From: JBKHXU01 sp046565865 | GTDB taxonomy: Bacteria > Pseudomonadota > Gammaproteobacteria > Acidiferrobacterales > Sulfurifustaceae | NCBI GenBank assembly: GCA_046565865.1 | Contig: JBKHXU010000194.1 | Location: 1 to 23,948 of the forward strand | Length of the DNA: 23,948 bases | Direction of reading: 5' to 3' | Part shown: positions 7,322-13,198 of the stretch, in pieces | How the letters are laid out: each line of letters begins with the position of its first letter | How positions within the stretch are numbered: position 1 is the stretch's first letter | Position numbers and translations under genes: made by a program | Notes under the pieces: generated by a model | Databases searched by the model: none | Told to the model about the DNA's origin: nothing | What the model saw: the letters and a program-made list of their open reading frames with translations, nothing else

Positions 7322-8395
7322 ATGCCGCTCGTTGCCAGTTCCAATTTGCCGACGTTCGAACGCCTGCGCCAGGAGGGCGAGACGGTGGTGCCGCGCGACA
7401 CCGCGCTGCACCAGGACATCCGCGAGCTGCACATCGGCCTGCTCAACATGATGCCGGACGCCGCGCTCGCCGCCACCGAGCGCCAGTTCTTCCGGCTCAT
7501 CGGCGAGAGCAACCAGATCGCGCAGTTCTACATGCACCCATTCACGCTAACGCAGCTCAAGCGCAGCGCGGAGGCGGACGCGTACGTCAAGCAGTACTAC
7601 GAGACATTCGACGACATCAAGCGCGCCGGCCTCGATGCGCTCATCATCACCGGCGCCAACGTGACGCAGCCGGATTTGTCGCTCGAGCCGTTCTGGCAGC
7701 CGCTGATCGAGGTCATCGACTGGGCGTACGCGAACGTCACCTCGACGCTCTGCTCCTGCCTCGCAACCCATGCGGTCATGCAATTCCGCTATGGGCAGAA
7801 GCGCCGACACATGGGCTTCAAGCGCTGGGGCGTCTACTCGCACCGCGTGGTCGATCGGCGTCATCCGCTGGTCGCCGGCGTCAACACGCGCTTCGACGTG
7901 CCGCACTCGCGCTTCAACGACATCTCGCGCGCGCAGTTCGACGCGGCCGGACTCAAGGTGCTGGTCGAAAGCGCCGAGGCCGGCGTGCATCTGGCGGTGA
8001 GCGAGGACGGCTTTCGCCTGGTGTTCTTCCAGGGCCACCCCGAGTACGACATCAACAGTCTGCTGAAGGAATACAAGCGCGAGGTGGTGCGCTATGCCAA
8101 GGGCGAGCGCCTGGATTACCCGCCGCTGGTCGAAAATTATTTCTCGCTGCGCACGCAGGCGATCCTGGACGAGCACCGCGAGCGCGTCATCGCCGCGCGC
8201 CAGCGGCGCCAACCGATCCCCGAGCTGCCGGAGGGCTTGGTCGCGGCGAGCCTGGACAACACCTGGCACGACTCGGCTGAGGCGGTGATCAACAATTGGA
8301 TGGGCAAGGTGTACCAGATCACGAACCAGGACCGGCGCCTGCCGTTCATGCTGGGCGTCGATCCGCACGATCCGCTCGGGCTGCGTGGGAAATAA
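7322..8395 (+). CDS. metA: Homoserine O-acyltransferase (MetA family, probably succinyl)
   Basis: First committed step of methionine synthesis: acylation of homoserine by an acyl-CoA. The protein has 357 residues, about 50 more than E. coli MetA. The catalytic residues are retained: Cys146 in STLCSCLATHA, His239 and Glu241 in QGHPEYD. NMMPDAALAATERQF near the N-terminus is the family's conserved block. Position 115, aligned with the residue known to set acyl-CoA choice (Gly for succinyl, Glu for acetyl in characterised enzymes), is Thr within GANVTQ. So the acyl donor should not be assigned from annotation alone. The extra length includes a C-terminal part ending in VYQITNQDRRLPFMLG, similar to the usual MetA terminus, so the insertion lies before it (about 270-315). 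It forms a pair with the upstream ATPase. Confidence 0.92.
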   Translation: MPLVASSNLPTFERLRQEGETVVPRDTALHQDIRELHIGLLNMMPDAALAATERQFFRLIGESNQIAQFYMHPFTLTQLKRSAEADAYVKQYYETFDDIKRAGLDALIITGANVTQPDLSLEPFWQPLIEVIDWAYANVTSTLCSCLATHAVMQFRYGQKRRHMGFKRWGVYSHRVVDRRHPLVAGVNTRFDVPHSRFNDISRAQFDAAGLKVLVESAEAGVHLAVSEDGFRLVFFQGHPEYDINSLLKEYKREVVRYAKGERLDYPPLVENYFSLRTQAILDEHRERVIAARQRRQPIPELPEGLVAASLDNTWHDSAEAVINNWMGKVYQITNQDRRLPFMLGVDPHDPLGLRGK

Positions 8396-8398
8396 GAA

Positions 8399-8422
8399 GG
8401 GCGCCGCGTTGCCGCGGCGCCC
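8399..8422. terminator. Bidirectional terminator between metA and rhodanese gene
   Basis: Perfect 10-bp GC-rich stem GGGCGCCGCG / CGCGGCGCCC with a TTGC loop, directly after the metA stop. On the minus strand the stem is followed by a T-rich CTTCTTATT, so it is a better intrinsic terminator for the convergent rhodanese gene than for metA. Confidence 0.75.
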
Positions 8423-8440
8423 TCTCGGTCCTACCCGTCG

Positions 8441-9265
8441 CTAAGACTGGTCCGGCACCGCGAACTTGGCCTTACCGAACTTAGCCTCGAAGTACCCCTC
8501 CGAGCCGCCGTCTAAAAAGTAATACTGCTTCACGCCCTCGCGCTCCAGGAAATACTGGAACCAGCGCGTTTGCTTGCCGACCTTGTCGTACACCAACAGC
8601 GGCTTGTCCGCACGCTTGGCCTTGGCCACCACTTCCGCCAAGCGCCTCCGGTCGTCAAGCGTCGCCCGCTCTTCCTTGAACGGGAACAGCGCCGAGTCGC
8701 GCTGGCGCAGGTCGCGGATGTCGAGCACGATGGCGTTGCCCTGCTCCACCCGCGCCTCGAAGTCCGCCGCCGATATGAGCCGCTGTTTGAACTTGGCCAT
8801 ATCGATCAAGTCGTTCGCCGCCACCGGACTGCGGCCAAGCAGCACACTGTGCTCCGGATACTGGCGGGTCCAGGCGTCGAGTCCGGCGTCGTAGGCGTAA
8901 ACGTCGTTAATGCCCGCGCCTATCGCCAGCTCCGCCGCCTCATACGACTTCTTGCAGGTAGTGCCGTTGCAATAAAACACGATCGGCTTCGAAGCTTGCT
9001 TGCGCAACTCCTGCACCGCCGCCGGCAACTTTTGCCGGTCGAGCGGAATATGCAGCGCGTCCTTGATGTGCAGGGTTTCGAATTCATAGCGCGAACGAAC
9101 GTCGACGAGCACCACACCGTCGAGCCGCTCGCGCAGCGCCTCCAGCTCAATTACCGGAACATGCTTGAATTTTGCGCGGTGGGGAAACTTCGCCACCGCG
9201 TCGGCGGCCATAGCGGTTGACGTCAAACTTAGAAACAACGAAGCGAGTACGACTAACTTTTTCAT
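8441..9265 (-). CDS. Exported tandem-rhodanese protein with one degenerate domain
   Basis: A 274-residue protein with a clear signal peptide (MKKLVVLASLFLSLTSTAMA, cleavage after residue 20). The first rhodanese domain (about 35-135) has VLVDVRSRYEFETLHIKDALHIP and an active-site loop beginning at Cys99 (CNGTTCKKS) with a second cysteine at 104. The second domain (about 160-265) keeps the framework (VLDIRD, LLVYDKVG, YYFLDGG) but has Asp where the catalytic Cys would be. It is therefore the reverse of the classical layout, in which the C-terminal domain is the active one. It likely acts in the periplasm on sulfane sulfur or as a sulfur carrier; the second domain may bind a partner. Single gene, convergent with metA across a shared terminator. 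Confidence 0.87.
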   Translation of the reverse strand: MKKLVVLASLFLSLTSTAMAADAVAKFPHRAKFKHVPVIELEALRERLDGVVLVDVRSRYEFETLHIKDALHIPLDRQKLPAAVQELRKQASKPIVFYCNGTTCKKSYEAAELAIGAGINDVYAYDAGLDAWTRQYPEHSVLLGRSPVAANDLIDMAKFKQRLISAADFEARVEQGNAIVLDIRDLRQRDSALFPFKEERATLDDRRRLAEVVAKAKRADKPLLVYDKVGKQTRWFQYFLEREGVKQYYFLDGGSEGYFEAKFGKAKFAVPDQS

Positions 9266-9600
9266 TTATCCAACCTTGAGAGAAATAGTTGACGAACGCG
9301 GTCCGTGCACCAGCGGATCGCGCCGAAACGACGCGGGCCATATTTTTTTCCGTAGCCGTAAGGAGCAAGCGCCGTGCCGCACACCCGACGCGCGCGATCA
9401 ACGAGTTAGCTGAAGCGACGCGCTGATTAAGCGGCGTACTGCGTTACTGGGTGACCACACCGGTCACGGGGAAACCGCTTATGGCGGGATAACCATAATC
9501 TGCGGAATAAAACGGTGAGGTGCGCGTCGCTCAGGCGTTATCGCAATTGAGGCGGGCGCACGCTTGTGTTTGCATGTCGACCTACTAGCAGCGAGTCGTC
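9266..9600. other. Intergenic region with a series of inverted repeats
   Basis: A 335-base gap between the divergent rhodanese and Gly-rich protein genes. No convincing coding region was seen. It contains at least two neighbouring dyads: GTGACC/GGTCAC (9451-9467) and TTATGG/CCATAA (9479-9498), the latter extended by flanking CCGC and GCGG. A third weak CTCA/TGAG pair follows near 9531-9551. These could be operators or a structured leader of the gene at 9601. No known riboswitch class was recognised, and no clear sigma-70 or sigma-54 promoter was found. Confidence 0.5.
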
Positions 9601-10185
9601 ATGCACAGGGAAAAAGTGCACCGAGTGCGTCGCGTCGTATTGTGCACGGCACTGCTCGTGTCGTGGGCGCCGTCGAGTCATGCCGTCGATGGCATGTTGT
9701 ATGCCCGCGCGATCGGCGATCCGTACCCCTCGCGACCGGCGACCGATACGCCACCGCCTGCGCGCGCCGCGGATCGCGGCATCCCCGATCTGCCCGCGCT
9801 CGGTACCGCGCCCGCGACTGACACCGCCCCCCCTCCCGCGCCCGTCTCCGAAGGTTGGTCCTGGAAGCGCGTCCTAGTCGGCGTCGGCGTGGTGGTCGCG
9901 ATCAGCGCGCTGGCAGGCAAAGGTGGCGGGGGACCCGGCGGCGGGGACGGCGGTGCGGCGGCGCCGCCTAGCGGGGGTGGTGGCGGTGGCACCAGTGGTG
10001 GCGGCAGCGGCGATGTGGCAGCCCCTAGCCCCCCAGCTGCTCCCGCGCCTGGCCCGGCGCCGCCGACCACCGGTGGCGGTGGCGGCGGGGGCAGTGGCGA
10101 TGATGATGATGACGACGATGACGACGACAAAAAGAAGGGCAAAGGCCGCCGCATCCTGCTCCCCTCGTTTTCCGCTTCGTTTTAA
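9601..10185 (+). CDS. Exported Gly-rich protein with Asp10 tract (paralog A)
   Basis: A 194-residue protein I cannot assign to a family. Order of elements: signal peptide (residues 1-28, ending SSHA), YARAIGDP (34-41), Pro-rich spacer, PDLPALGT (62-69), WSWKRV (86-91), one hydrophobic segment (91-105), a long Gly-rich region interrupted by a Pro/Ala block (106-165), ten consecutive Asp (167-176) and a basic tail (KKKGKGRR) with a short hydrophobic end. The same ordered elements occur in the gene at 12696, which strongly supports both being real. The single hydrophobic segment could anchor it in the inner membrane after export, but it is short (about 15 residues). The ribosome binding site is weak (AGCGAG). 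Function unknown; surface, envelope or secreted roles are all open. Confidence 0.75.
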   Translation: MHREKVHRVRRVVLCTALLVSWAPSSHAVDGMLYARAIGDPYPSRPATDTPPPARAADRGIPDLPALGTAPATDTAPPPAPVSEGWSWKRVLVGVGVVVAISALAGKGGGGPGGGDGGAAAPPSGGGGGGTSGGGSGDVAAPSPPAAPAPGPAPPTTGGGGGGGSGDDDDDDDDDDKKKGKGRRILLPSFSASF

Positions 10186-10208
10186 CCACAAGCCCCATTC
10201 ACTTCCTG

Positions 10209-10233
10209 GCCAGCGACCGCTCGTCTCGCTGGC
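10209..10233 (+). terminator. Hairpin after paralog A, overlapping the sigma-54 promoter
   Basis: An 8-bp perfect stem GCCAGCGA / TCGCTGGC with a 9-base loop, 24 bases after the stop of paralog A. The following bases (ACGTCGTTTGCTTC) hold only short T runs, so intrinsic termination would be weak. Its 3' arm overlaps the -24 element at 10230. Confidence 0.4.
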
Positions 10234-10246
10234 ACGTCGTTTGCTT
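10229..10246 (+). promoter_or_regulatory. Near-consensus sigma-54 (RpoN) promoter
   Basis: CTGGCACG-TCGT-TTGCT matches the RpoN consensus YTGGCACGRNNNTTGCW at every fixed position except the purine after the first block. The GG at 10231-10232 and GC at 10243-10244 have the required 12-base register. The predicted transcription start is about 10255-10256, roughly 15 bases before the c-di-GMP aptamer. It would need a sigma-54 activator; none is encoded in the window. Confidence 0.7.
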
Positions 10247-10270
10247 CGTCTCCTATGACGGTAATTGAGC

Positions 10271-10368
10271 CGTCTCCGTAAAGGGCAACCTTGGGCGAAA
10301 GCCCTTGGACGCAAAGTCACCGGTCTACCGGGCCTCGCGCCCCATGACAGCGGGATTGCCGGACGACG
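10271..10368 (+). promoter_or_regulatory. Cyclic-di-GMP-I (GEMM) riboswitch aptamer
   Basis: Strong match to the class-I c-di-GMP aptamer. P1 is CGTCTCCG (10271-10278) with CGGA-C-GACG (10360-10368, one bulged C). It continues with AAAGGGCAACC, a P2 stem closed by a GAAA tetraloop (10297-10300), the hallmark GGACGCAAAGTC (10307-10318), a P3 arm with ATGACAGCGGG, and TTGCCGG. The G of GGGC that contacts c-di-GMP is retained rather than A, favouring c-di-GMP over cyclic GMP-AMP. It precedes the barrel gene at 10426 and follows the sigma-54 promoter. Confidence 0.93.
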
Positions 10369-10430
10369 TGAAATATCCATGTCGCCCCGGATTCGCAACC
10401 CCACTTGCTTTACCGGGAGGATGACATGGA
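10364..10430 (+). promoter_or_regulatory. Riboswitch expression platform: start-codon-sequestering hairpin
   Basis: TCCATGTC (10376-10383) is fully complementary to GACATGGA (10423-10430), which contains the ATG at 10426. The inner CCCGG (10386-10390) pairs with CCGGG (10413-10417), covering part of the GGGAGG ribosome binding site. A competing helix, CGACGT (10364-10369) with ATGTCG (10379-10384, one G-U), uses the 3' strand of aptamer P1. Ligand-stabilised P1 would free ATGTCG to close the start codon, predicting an OFF switch acting on translation. Confidence 0.7.
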
Positions 10431-10944
10431 ACACCCGACACTCGCCGCACGCATCGCCACCCGCCTCATCGGCGCGCTTGTCATCGGCATCGCGATCACG
10501 ACACCGGCCGTCGCCGGTGACCTAAGCCTACTGCTGAACGGCAAGGCGATTCATATCGATCCCGCCCCGGGTACGAACTACAACGAAAAAAATTGGGGCC
10601 TGGGCTTTCAATACGACTTCAAGCCGACGCAGGGCGAATGGATTCCGTTCGTAACCGCGGCCGAGTTCCGCGATTCCAATCGCAACGTTTCGTACTATGC
10701 GGGCGGCGGATTCTTGAAGCGCTATGACTTCTTCGGCGGCGCGATGCATGCCGACGTCGGCGGGGTGGCGTTCCTGATGGTGCGCAAGGATTTTCGCGAC
10801 GGCGACCCGTTTCCCGGCGTGCTGCCAGTGGTGTCGGTCGGCGCCGGTCGGTATGCGGTCAACATGACCTACATTCCGAAGGTCGACCCAAAAATGGTGC
10901 CGATCGTTTATCTGCAGCTCAAGATCACACTCGGCGAACTGTAA
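10426..10944 (+). CDS. Small outer-membrane beta-barrel protein under c-di-GMP riboswitch control
   Basis: A 172-residue exported protein. The signal peptide runs to about residue 28 (LIGALVIGIAITTPAVAG). The rest alternates hydrophobic and polar residues in strands: NWGLGFQYDF, WIPFVTAAEFRDSN, VSYYAGGGFLKRYDFF, MHADVGGVAFLMVRK, GVLPVVSVGAGRYAVNMTYIP, and VYLQLKITL at the end. This suggests an eight-strand barrel in the size range of PagP or OmpW-like proteins. I recognise no catalytic motif, so the function is unknown. Proteins of this look are sometimes annotated as hypothetical or, without basis, as transporters. The ATG at 10426 is chosen because GGGAGG lies five bases upstream and because it sits in the riboswitch hairpin. 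It ends six bases from the convergent pdxH stop. Confidence 0.85.
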   Translation: MEHPTLAARIATRLIGALVIGIAITTPAVAGDLSLLLNGKAIHIDPAPGTNYNEKNWGLGFQYDFKPTQGEWIPFVTAAEFRDSNRNVSYYAGGGFLKRYDFFGGAMHADVGGVAFLMVRKDFRDGDPFPGVLPVVSVGAGRYAVNMTYIPKVDPKMVPIVYLQLKITLGEL

Positions 10945-10950
10945 CCACGA

Positions 10951-11535
10951 TTACGGCGCGAGCAACTCGACGCGCCACTCGCCCGTCGCGATGCGCTGAT
11001 AGCGCGCGCGCTCGTGCAGACGATCGGCGCGATCCTGCCAGAACTCCATGACCTTCGGTGCCACGCGATAGCCGCCCCAGTGCGGCGGCCGCGGCACGGG
11101 TTGCCCGGCATACCTCGTCGTTAGCGCCGCGACCCGCGCTTCGAGCGCAGCGCGACTCTCGATCACCTGACTCTGCTCCGAGGCCCACGCCCCAAGCTGC
11201 GCGCCGCGCGGGCGCGCGGCGAAATAGGCATCCGACTCGGCGGCGCTGGTACGCTCGACCGTGCCGTCGATGCGCACCTGGAACCCGAGCGGGTCCCACC
11301 AAAAGAGCAGCGATGCGCTGGCAGAGGCCTCCAGGTCCTCGCCTTTGCGGCTGCGATAGTTGGTGTGGAAGACAAAGCCGCGCGCATCGTACGAACTGAG
11401 CAGCACCATGCGCAGCGTCGGGCGGCCGTCGCCGCCGGCGGTGGCGAGCGCCATGGCATTCGGTTTGGCGATGCCCGCGGCGCGCGCCTGCGCGTACCAC
11501 GTACCGAACCGCGTGATTGGATCGTCGCTGGCCAT
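10951..11535 (-). CDS. pdxH: Pyridoxamine/pyridoxine 5'-phosphate oxidase PdxH
   Basis: FMN-dependent cytoplasmic oxidase that converts PNP or PMP to pyridoxal 5'-phosphate. The 194-residue protein carries the family blocks: PNAMALATAGGDGRPTLRMVLL, GFVFHTNYRSRKGEDL, LLFWWDPLGFQVRIDGTVER, and the C-terminal dimer/FMN motif WGGYRVAPKVMEFWQDRADRLHER. It is somewhat shorter than E. coli PdxH (218), mainly at the N-terminus. The gene stands alone on the minus strand. A promoter-like TTGATC-17-GTTAAT lies so close to the ATG that the transcript may lack a leader. The convergent barrel gene ends only six bases away, with no terminator visible. PLP links it to the amino-acid metabolism around it only in a general sense. 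Confidence 0.95.
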   Translation of the reverse strand: MASDDPITRFGTWYAQARAAGIAKPNAMALATAGGDGRPTLRMVLLSSYDARGFVFHTNYRSRKGEDLEASASASLLFWWDPLGFQVRIDGTVERTSAAESDAYFAARPRGAQLGAWASEQSQVIESRAALEARVAALTTRYAGQPVPRPPHWGGYRVAPKVMEFWQDRADRLHERARYQRIATGEWRVELLAP

Positions 11536-11540
11536 AGCGC

Positions 11541-11569
11541 ATTAACTTTTATTTTGGCGCCGGGATCAA
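11541..11569 (-). promoter_or_regulatory. Candidate pdxH promoter (leaderless)
   Basis: On the minus strand TTGATC (11564-11569), 17-base spacer, GTTAAT (11541-11546). The -10 ends five bases before the pdxH ATG, so the predicted transcription start falls on or next to the start codon. Confidence 0.4.
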
Positions 11570-11622
11570 GCACACGATATGTACGCGGCCGCGCCTAGGC
11601 CTTGGTATGCTTCGGGCCCACA

Positions 11623-12579
11623 ATGACCGAACCGACGCAGGAATCCGACCGCGGGCGCACAGCGCGCACGCCGATGCACATCCCCGGGCGCGGCTGGATC
11701 GACATCTTGCGCCGGCTGCGGCGCGAGATCGTGGAAGACAACCTGCTGTTGTATGCCTCGAGTTTCGCGTTCTACTCGTTCCTGGCGCTGTTCCCGGCAT
11801 TGGCCGCACTGCTGTCGCTGTATGGATTGTTCATCAATCCGGCGGGTGTCGAGCGCATGCTCGATGCCGGCGCCGGGCTGTTGCCGGACGCCGCGCTGAA
11901 ACTATTGCGCCAGCAGGTTCGTGCACTCGCCGGCTATTCGGCGCGCGGCCTCGGCGTGAGCCTGTTCGTGAGCTTGCTGTTCACGCTGTGGGCAGCAACC
12001 AATGGGATGAAGGCGTTGATGGCCGGGCTCAACACCGCGTACGAACAGCGCGAGACCCGCGGTGTATTGCGCTTCAACGGCACCGCGATCGCGCTCGCCG
12101 CCGTCGGGGTGGTGTTCGTCATCGTCGCCTTGGCGCTGATCGCGGCGCTGCCGGCGCTGTTCAAATGGATCGAGCTGTTTCCGGCGAAGCGCGTGGTCGC
12201 ATGGGTGCGCTGGCCGGTACTGACGGCGGCCATGATCTTGGCGCTGGCCATGGTTTATCGCTTCGGACCCTGCCGGCGCTTGGCCCATTGGCGTTGGGTG
12301 AGCGGTGGCGCGGTGCTGGCCACGCTGCTGTGGATCGGCGTCTCGATATTGTTCTCGTTTTACGTCGCCAACCTCGGTACGTACGACCGCGCGTATGGCA
12401 CGCTGGGTGCCATCGTCATGCTGTTGTTGTGGTTCTATTTGAGTGCGCTGGTCGTGTTGATCGGTGCCGAATTCAACTCCGAGGTCGAGCGCCAAACGGC
12501 GGTCGACACCACCGTTGGCCCCGCGCACCCACGCGGTCAGCGCGGGGCTACCATCGCCGATACCATTGATAATCGCTGA
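11623..12579 (+). CDS. YihY/BrkB family inner-membrane protein
   Basis: A 318-residue polytopic membrane protein of the YihY/virulence factor BrkB family. The family N-terminus is clear: DILRRLRREIVEDNLLLYASSFAFYSFLALFPALAALLSLYG. Later hydrophobic segments lie around LFVSLLFTLWAA, ALAAVGVVFVIVALALIAALPALF, WPVLTAAMILALAMVYRFGP, WVSGGAVLATLLWIGVSILFSFYV, and LGAIVMLLLWFYLSALVVLIGAEFNSEVE, about six in all. The YGTLGAI...LLWFYLSAL...GAEFN block is diagnostic. The molecular role of this family is not settled; a transport or flippase-like role has been suggested for relatives. The ATG at 11623 is preferred over a TTG seven codons upstream because the extra residues are not family-like. Divergent from pdxH. 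Confidence 0.9.
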   Translation: MTEPTQESDRGRTARTPMHIPGRGWIDILRRLRREIVEDNLLLYASSFAFYSFLALFPALAALLSLYGLFINPAGVERMLDAGAGLLPDAALKLLRQQVRALAGYSARGLGVSLFVSLLFTLWAATNGMKALMAGLNTAYEQRETRGVLRFNGTAIALAAVGVVFVIVALALIAALPALFKWIELFPAKRVVAWVRWPVLTAAMILALAMVYRFGPCRRLAHWRWVSGGAVLATLLWIGVSILFSFYVANLGTYDRAYGTLGAIVMLLLWFYLSALVVLIGAEFNSEVERQTAVDTTVGPAHPRGQRGATIADTIDNR

Positions 12580-12613
12580 CGCTTCGCCGCGCCGTTAGCG
12601 CGTCTTTGGCTGC

Positions 12614-12643
12614 AGTCTTTACCTGAGTCGCGCGCGGAAGACT
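12614..12643. repeat. Inverted repeat upstream of paralog B
   Basis: AGTCTT (12614-12619) and AAGACT (12638-12643) form an inverted repeat with an 18-base spacer, 53 bases before the ATG at 12696. A further GTCTTT lies at 12602-12607. It may be an operator or a leader hairpin; no known consensus was recognised. Confidence 0.3.
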
Positions 12644-12695
12644 ACGCCTTGTGAGGGTGGGCGGGGCGTGCTGCCATATAGGCGTGAACAATAAT

Positions 12696-13166
12696 ATGCA
12701 CGCGGACAACAGGGACGCCGCTGCGCACACGCGGTTCTGCGTCGGCATTGCGCTGGCCATCTTGATCGCGACACCGATCGCACACGCGCAGGATTATTAT
12801 CTGGCGCGAGCGATTGGCGAACCGGTTCCCACCCCGACGCGGCGCGAGCCGGCGCCACCACGCAATGCCGCTCCCGACCTGCCGGGCCTGGGCACCGAAC
12901 AATCGCCCACCACGCAAACGCAACCGAGCAAAGACAGCTCGACGTGGAAGTGGGTCGTCGGTATCGCCGTCACCGCGGCGGTGGTCGCGCTCGCCAAAGG
13001 CGGCGATAGCGGCGGGGGTGGTAGCGGTGGTGCACCGAGCAGCGGAAGTGGCGGCGGCGATAGCACCGGCGGTGGCGGATCAGGCGGGGGCGGGCCCACG
13101 TTGCCGAAGCCCCCACGACTCGGCGACGACGATAAAGAGAACCGCGGCCGCCGGCGCGCCGCGTAG
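12696..13166 (+). CDS. Exported Gly-rich protein (paralog B of the 9601 gene)
   Basis: A 156-residue protein, unassigned to any family I know, but clearly related to the product of the 9601 gene. It has a signal peptide ending IAHA (residue 31), YLARAIGEP (35-43), PDLPGLGT (60-67), STWKWVV (82-88), a short hydrophobic segment (87-100), a Gly/Ser-rich region (102-132) and the tail GDDDKENRGRRR. The spacing from PDLP to the second Trp is 26 residues in both proteins. Compared with paralog A the Gly-rich region is shorter and the acidic run is three rather than ten Asp. I start it at ATG 12696; GTG codons at 12651 and 12684 are in frame but would add a stretch unlike a signal peptide. No good ribosome binding site is visible. 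It lies 32 bases before the transporter gene. Confidence 0.75.
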   Translation: MHADNRDAAAHTRFCVGIALAILIATPIAHAQDYYLARAIGEPVPTPTRREPAPPRNAAPDLPGLGTEQSPTTQTQPSKDSSTWKWVVGIAVTAAVVALAKGGDSGGGGSGGAPSSGSGGGDSTGGGGSGGGGPTLPKPPRLGDDDKENRGRRRAA

Positions 13167-13198
13167 TTCGGTGCGTTGCCTTGCTCTACGATACGCGC

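Noticed and set aside
9451..9467. CRP-type site at GTGACC-N5-GGTCAC
   Set aside because: The GTGA and TCAC halves are 9 bases apart rather than 6, so it does not fit the CRP consensus.
9553..9575. Sigma-54 promoter upstream of paralog A (ending in TTGCAT)
   Set aside because: The GG to GC spacing is wrong for -24/-12.
9874..10434. Minus-strand open frames through the Gly-rich gene and the riboswitch
   Set aside because: Products are repetitive shadows of the Gly and Asp codons and conflict with the riboswitch and barrel start.
11607..12569. Second plus-strand frame throughout the BrkB-like gene
   Set aside because: Low-complexity Arg/Ala product; the membrane-protein frame is clearly the coding one.
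12602..12622. Sigma-54 promoter upstream of paralog B (TTGGCTGCAGTCTTTACC)
   Set aside because: Has a TGGC block, but no GC dinucleotide at the required -12 register.
9601..13166. Gly-rich paralogs as sortase or exosortase (PEP-CTERM/GlyGly-CTERM) substrates
   Set aside because: The hydrophobic segment is in the middle of the protein and is followed by a long Gly-rich stretch, unlike a C-terminal tripartite sorting signal.
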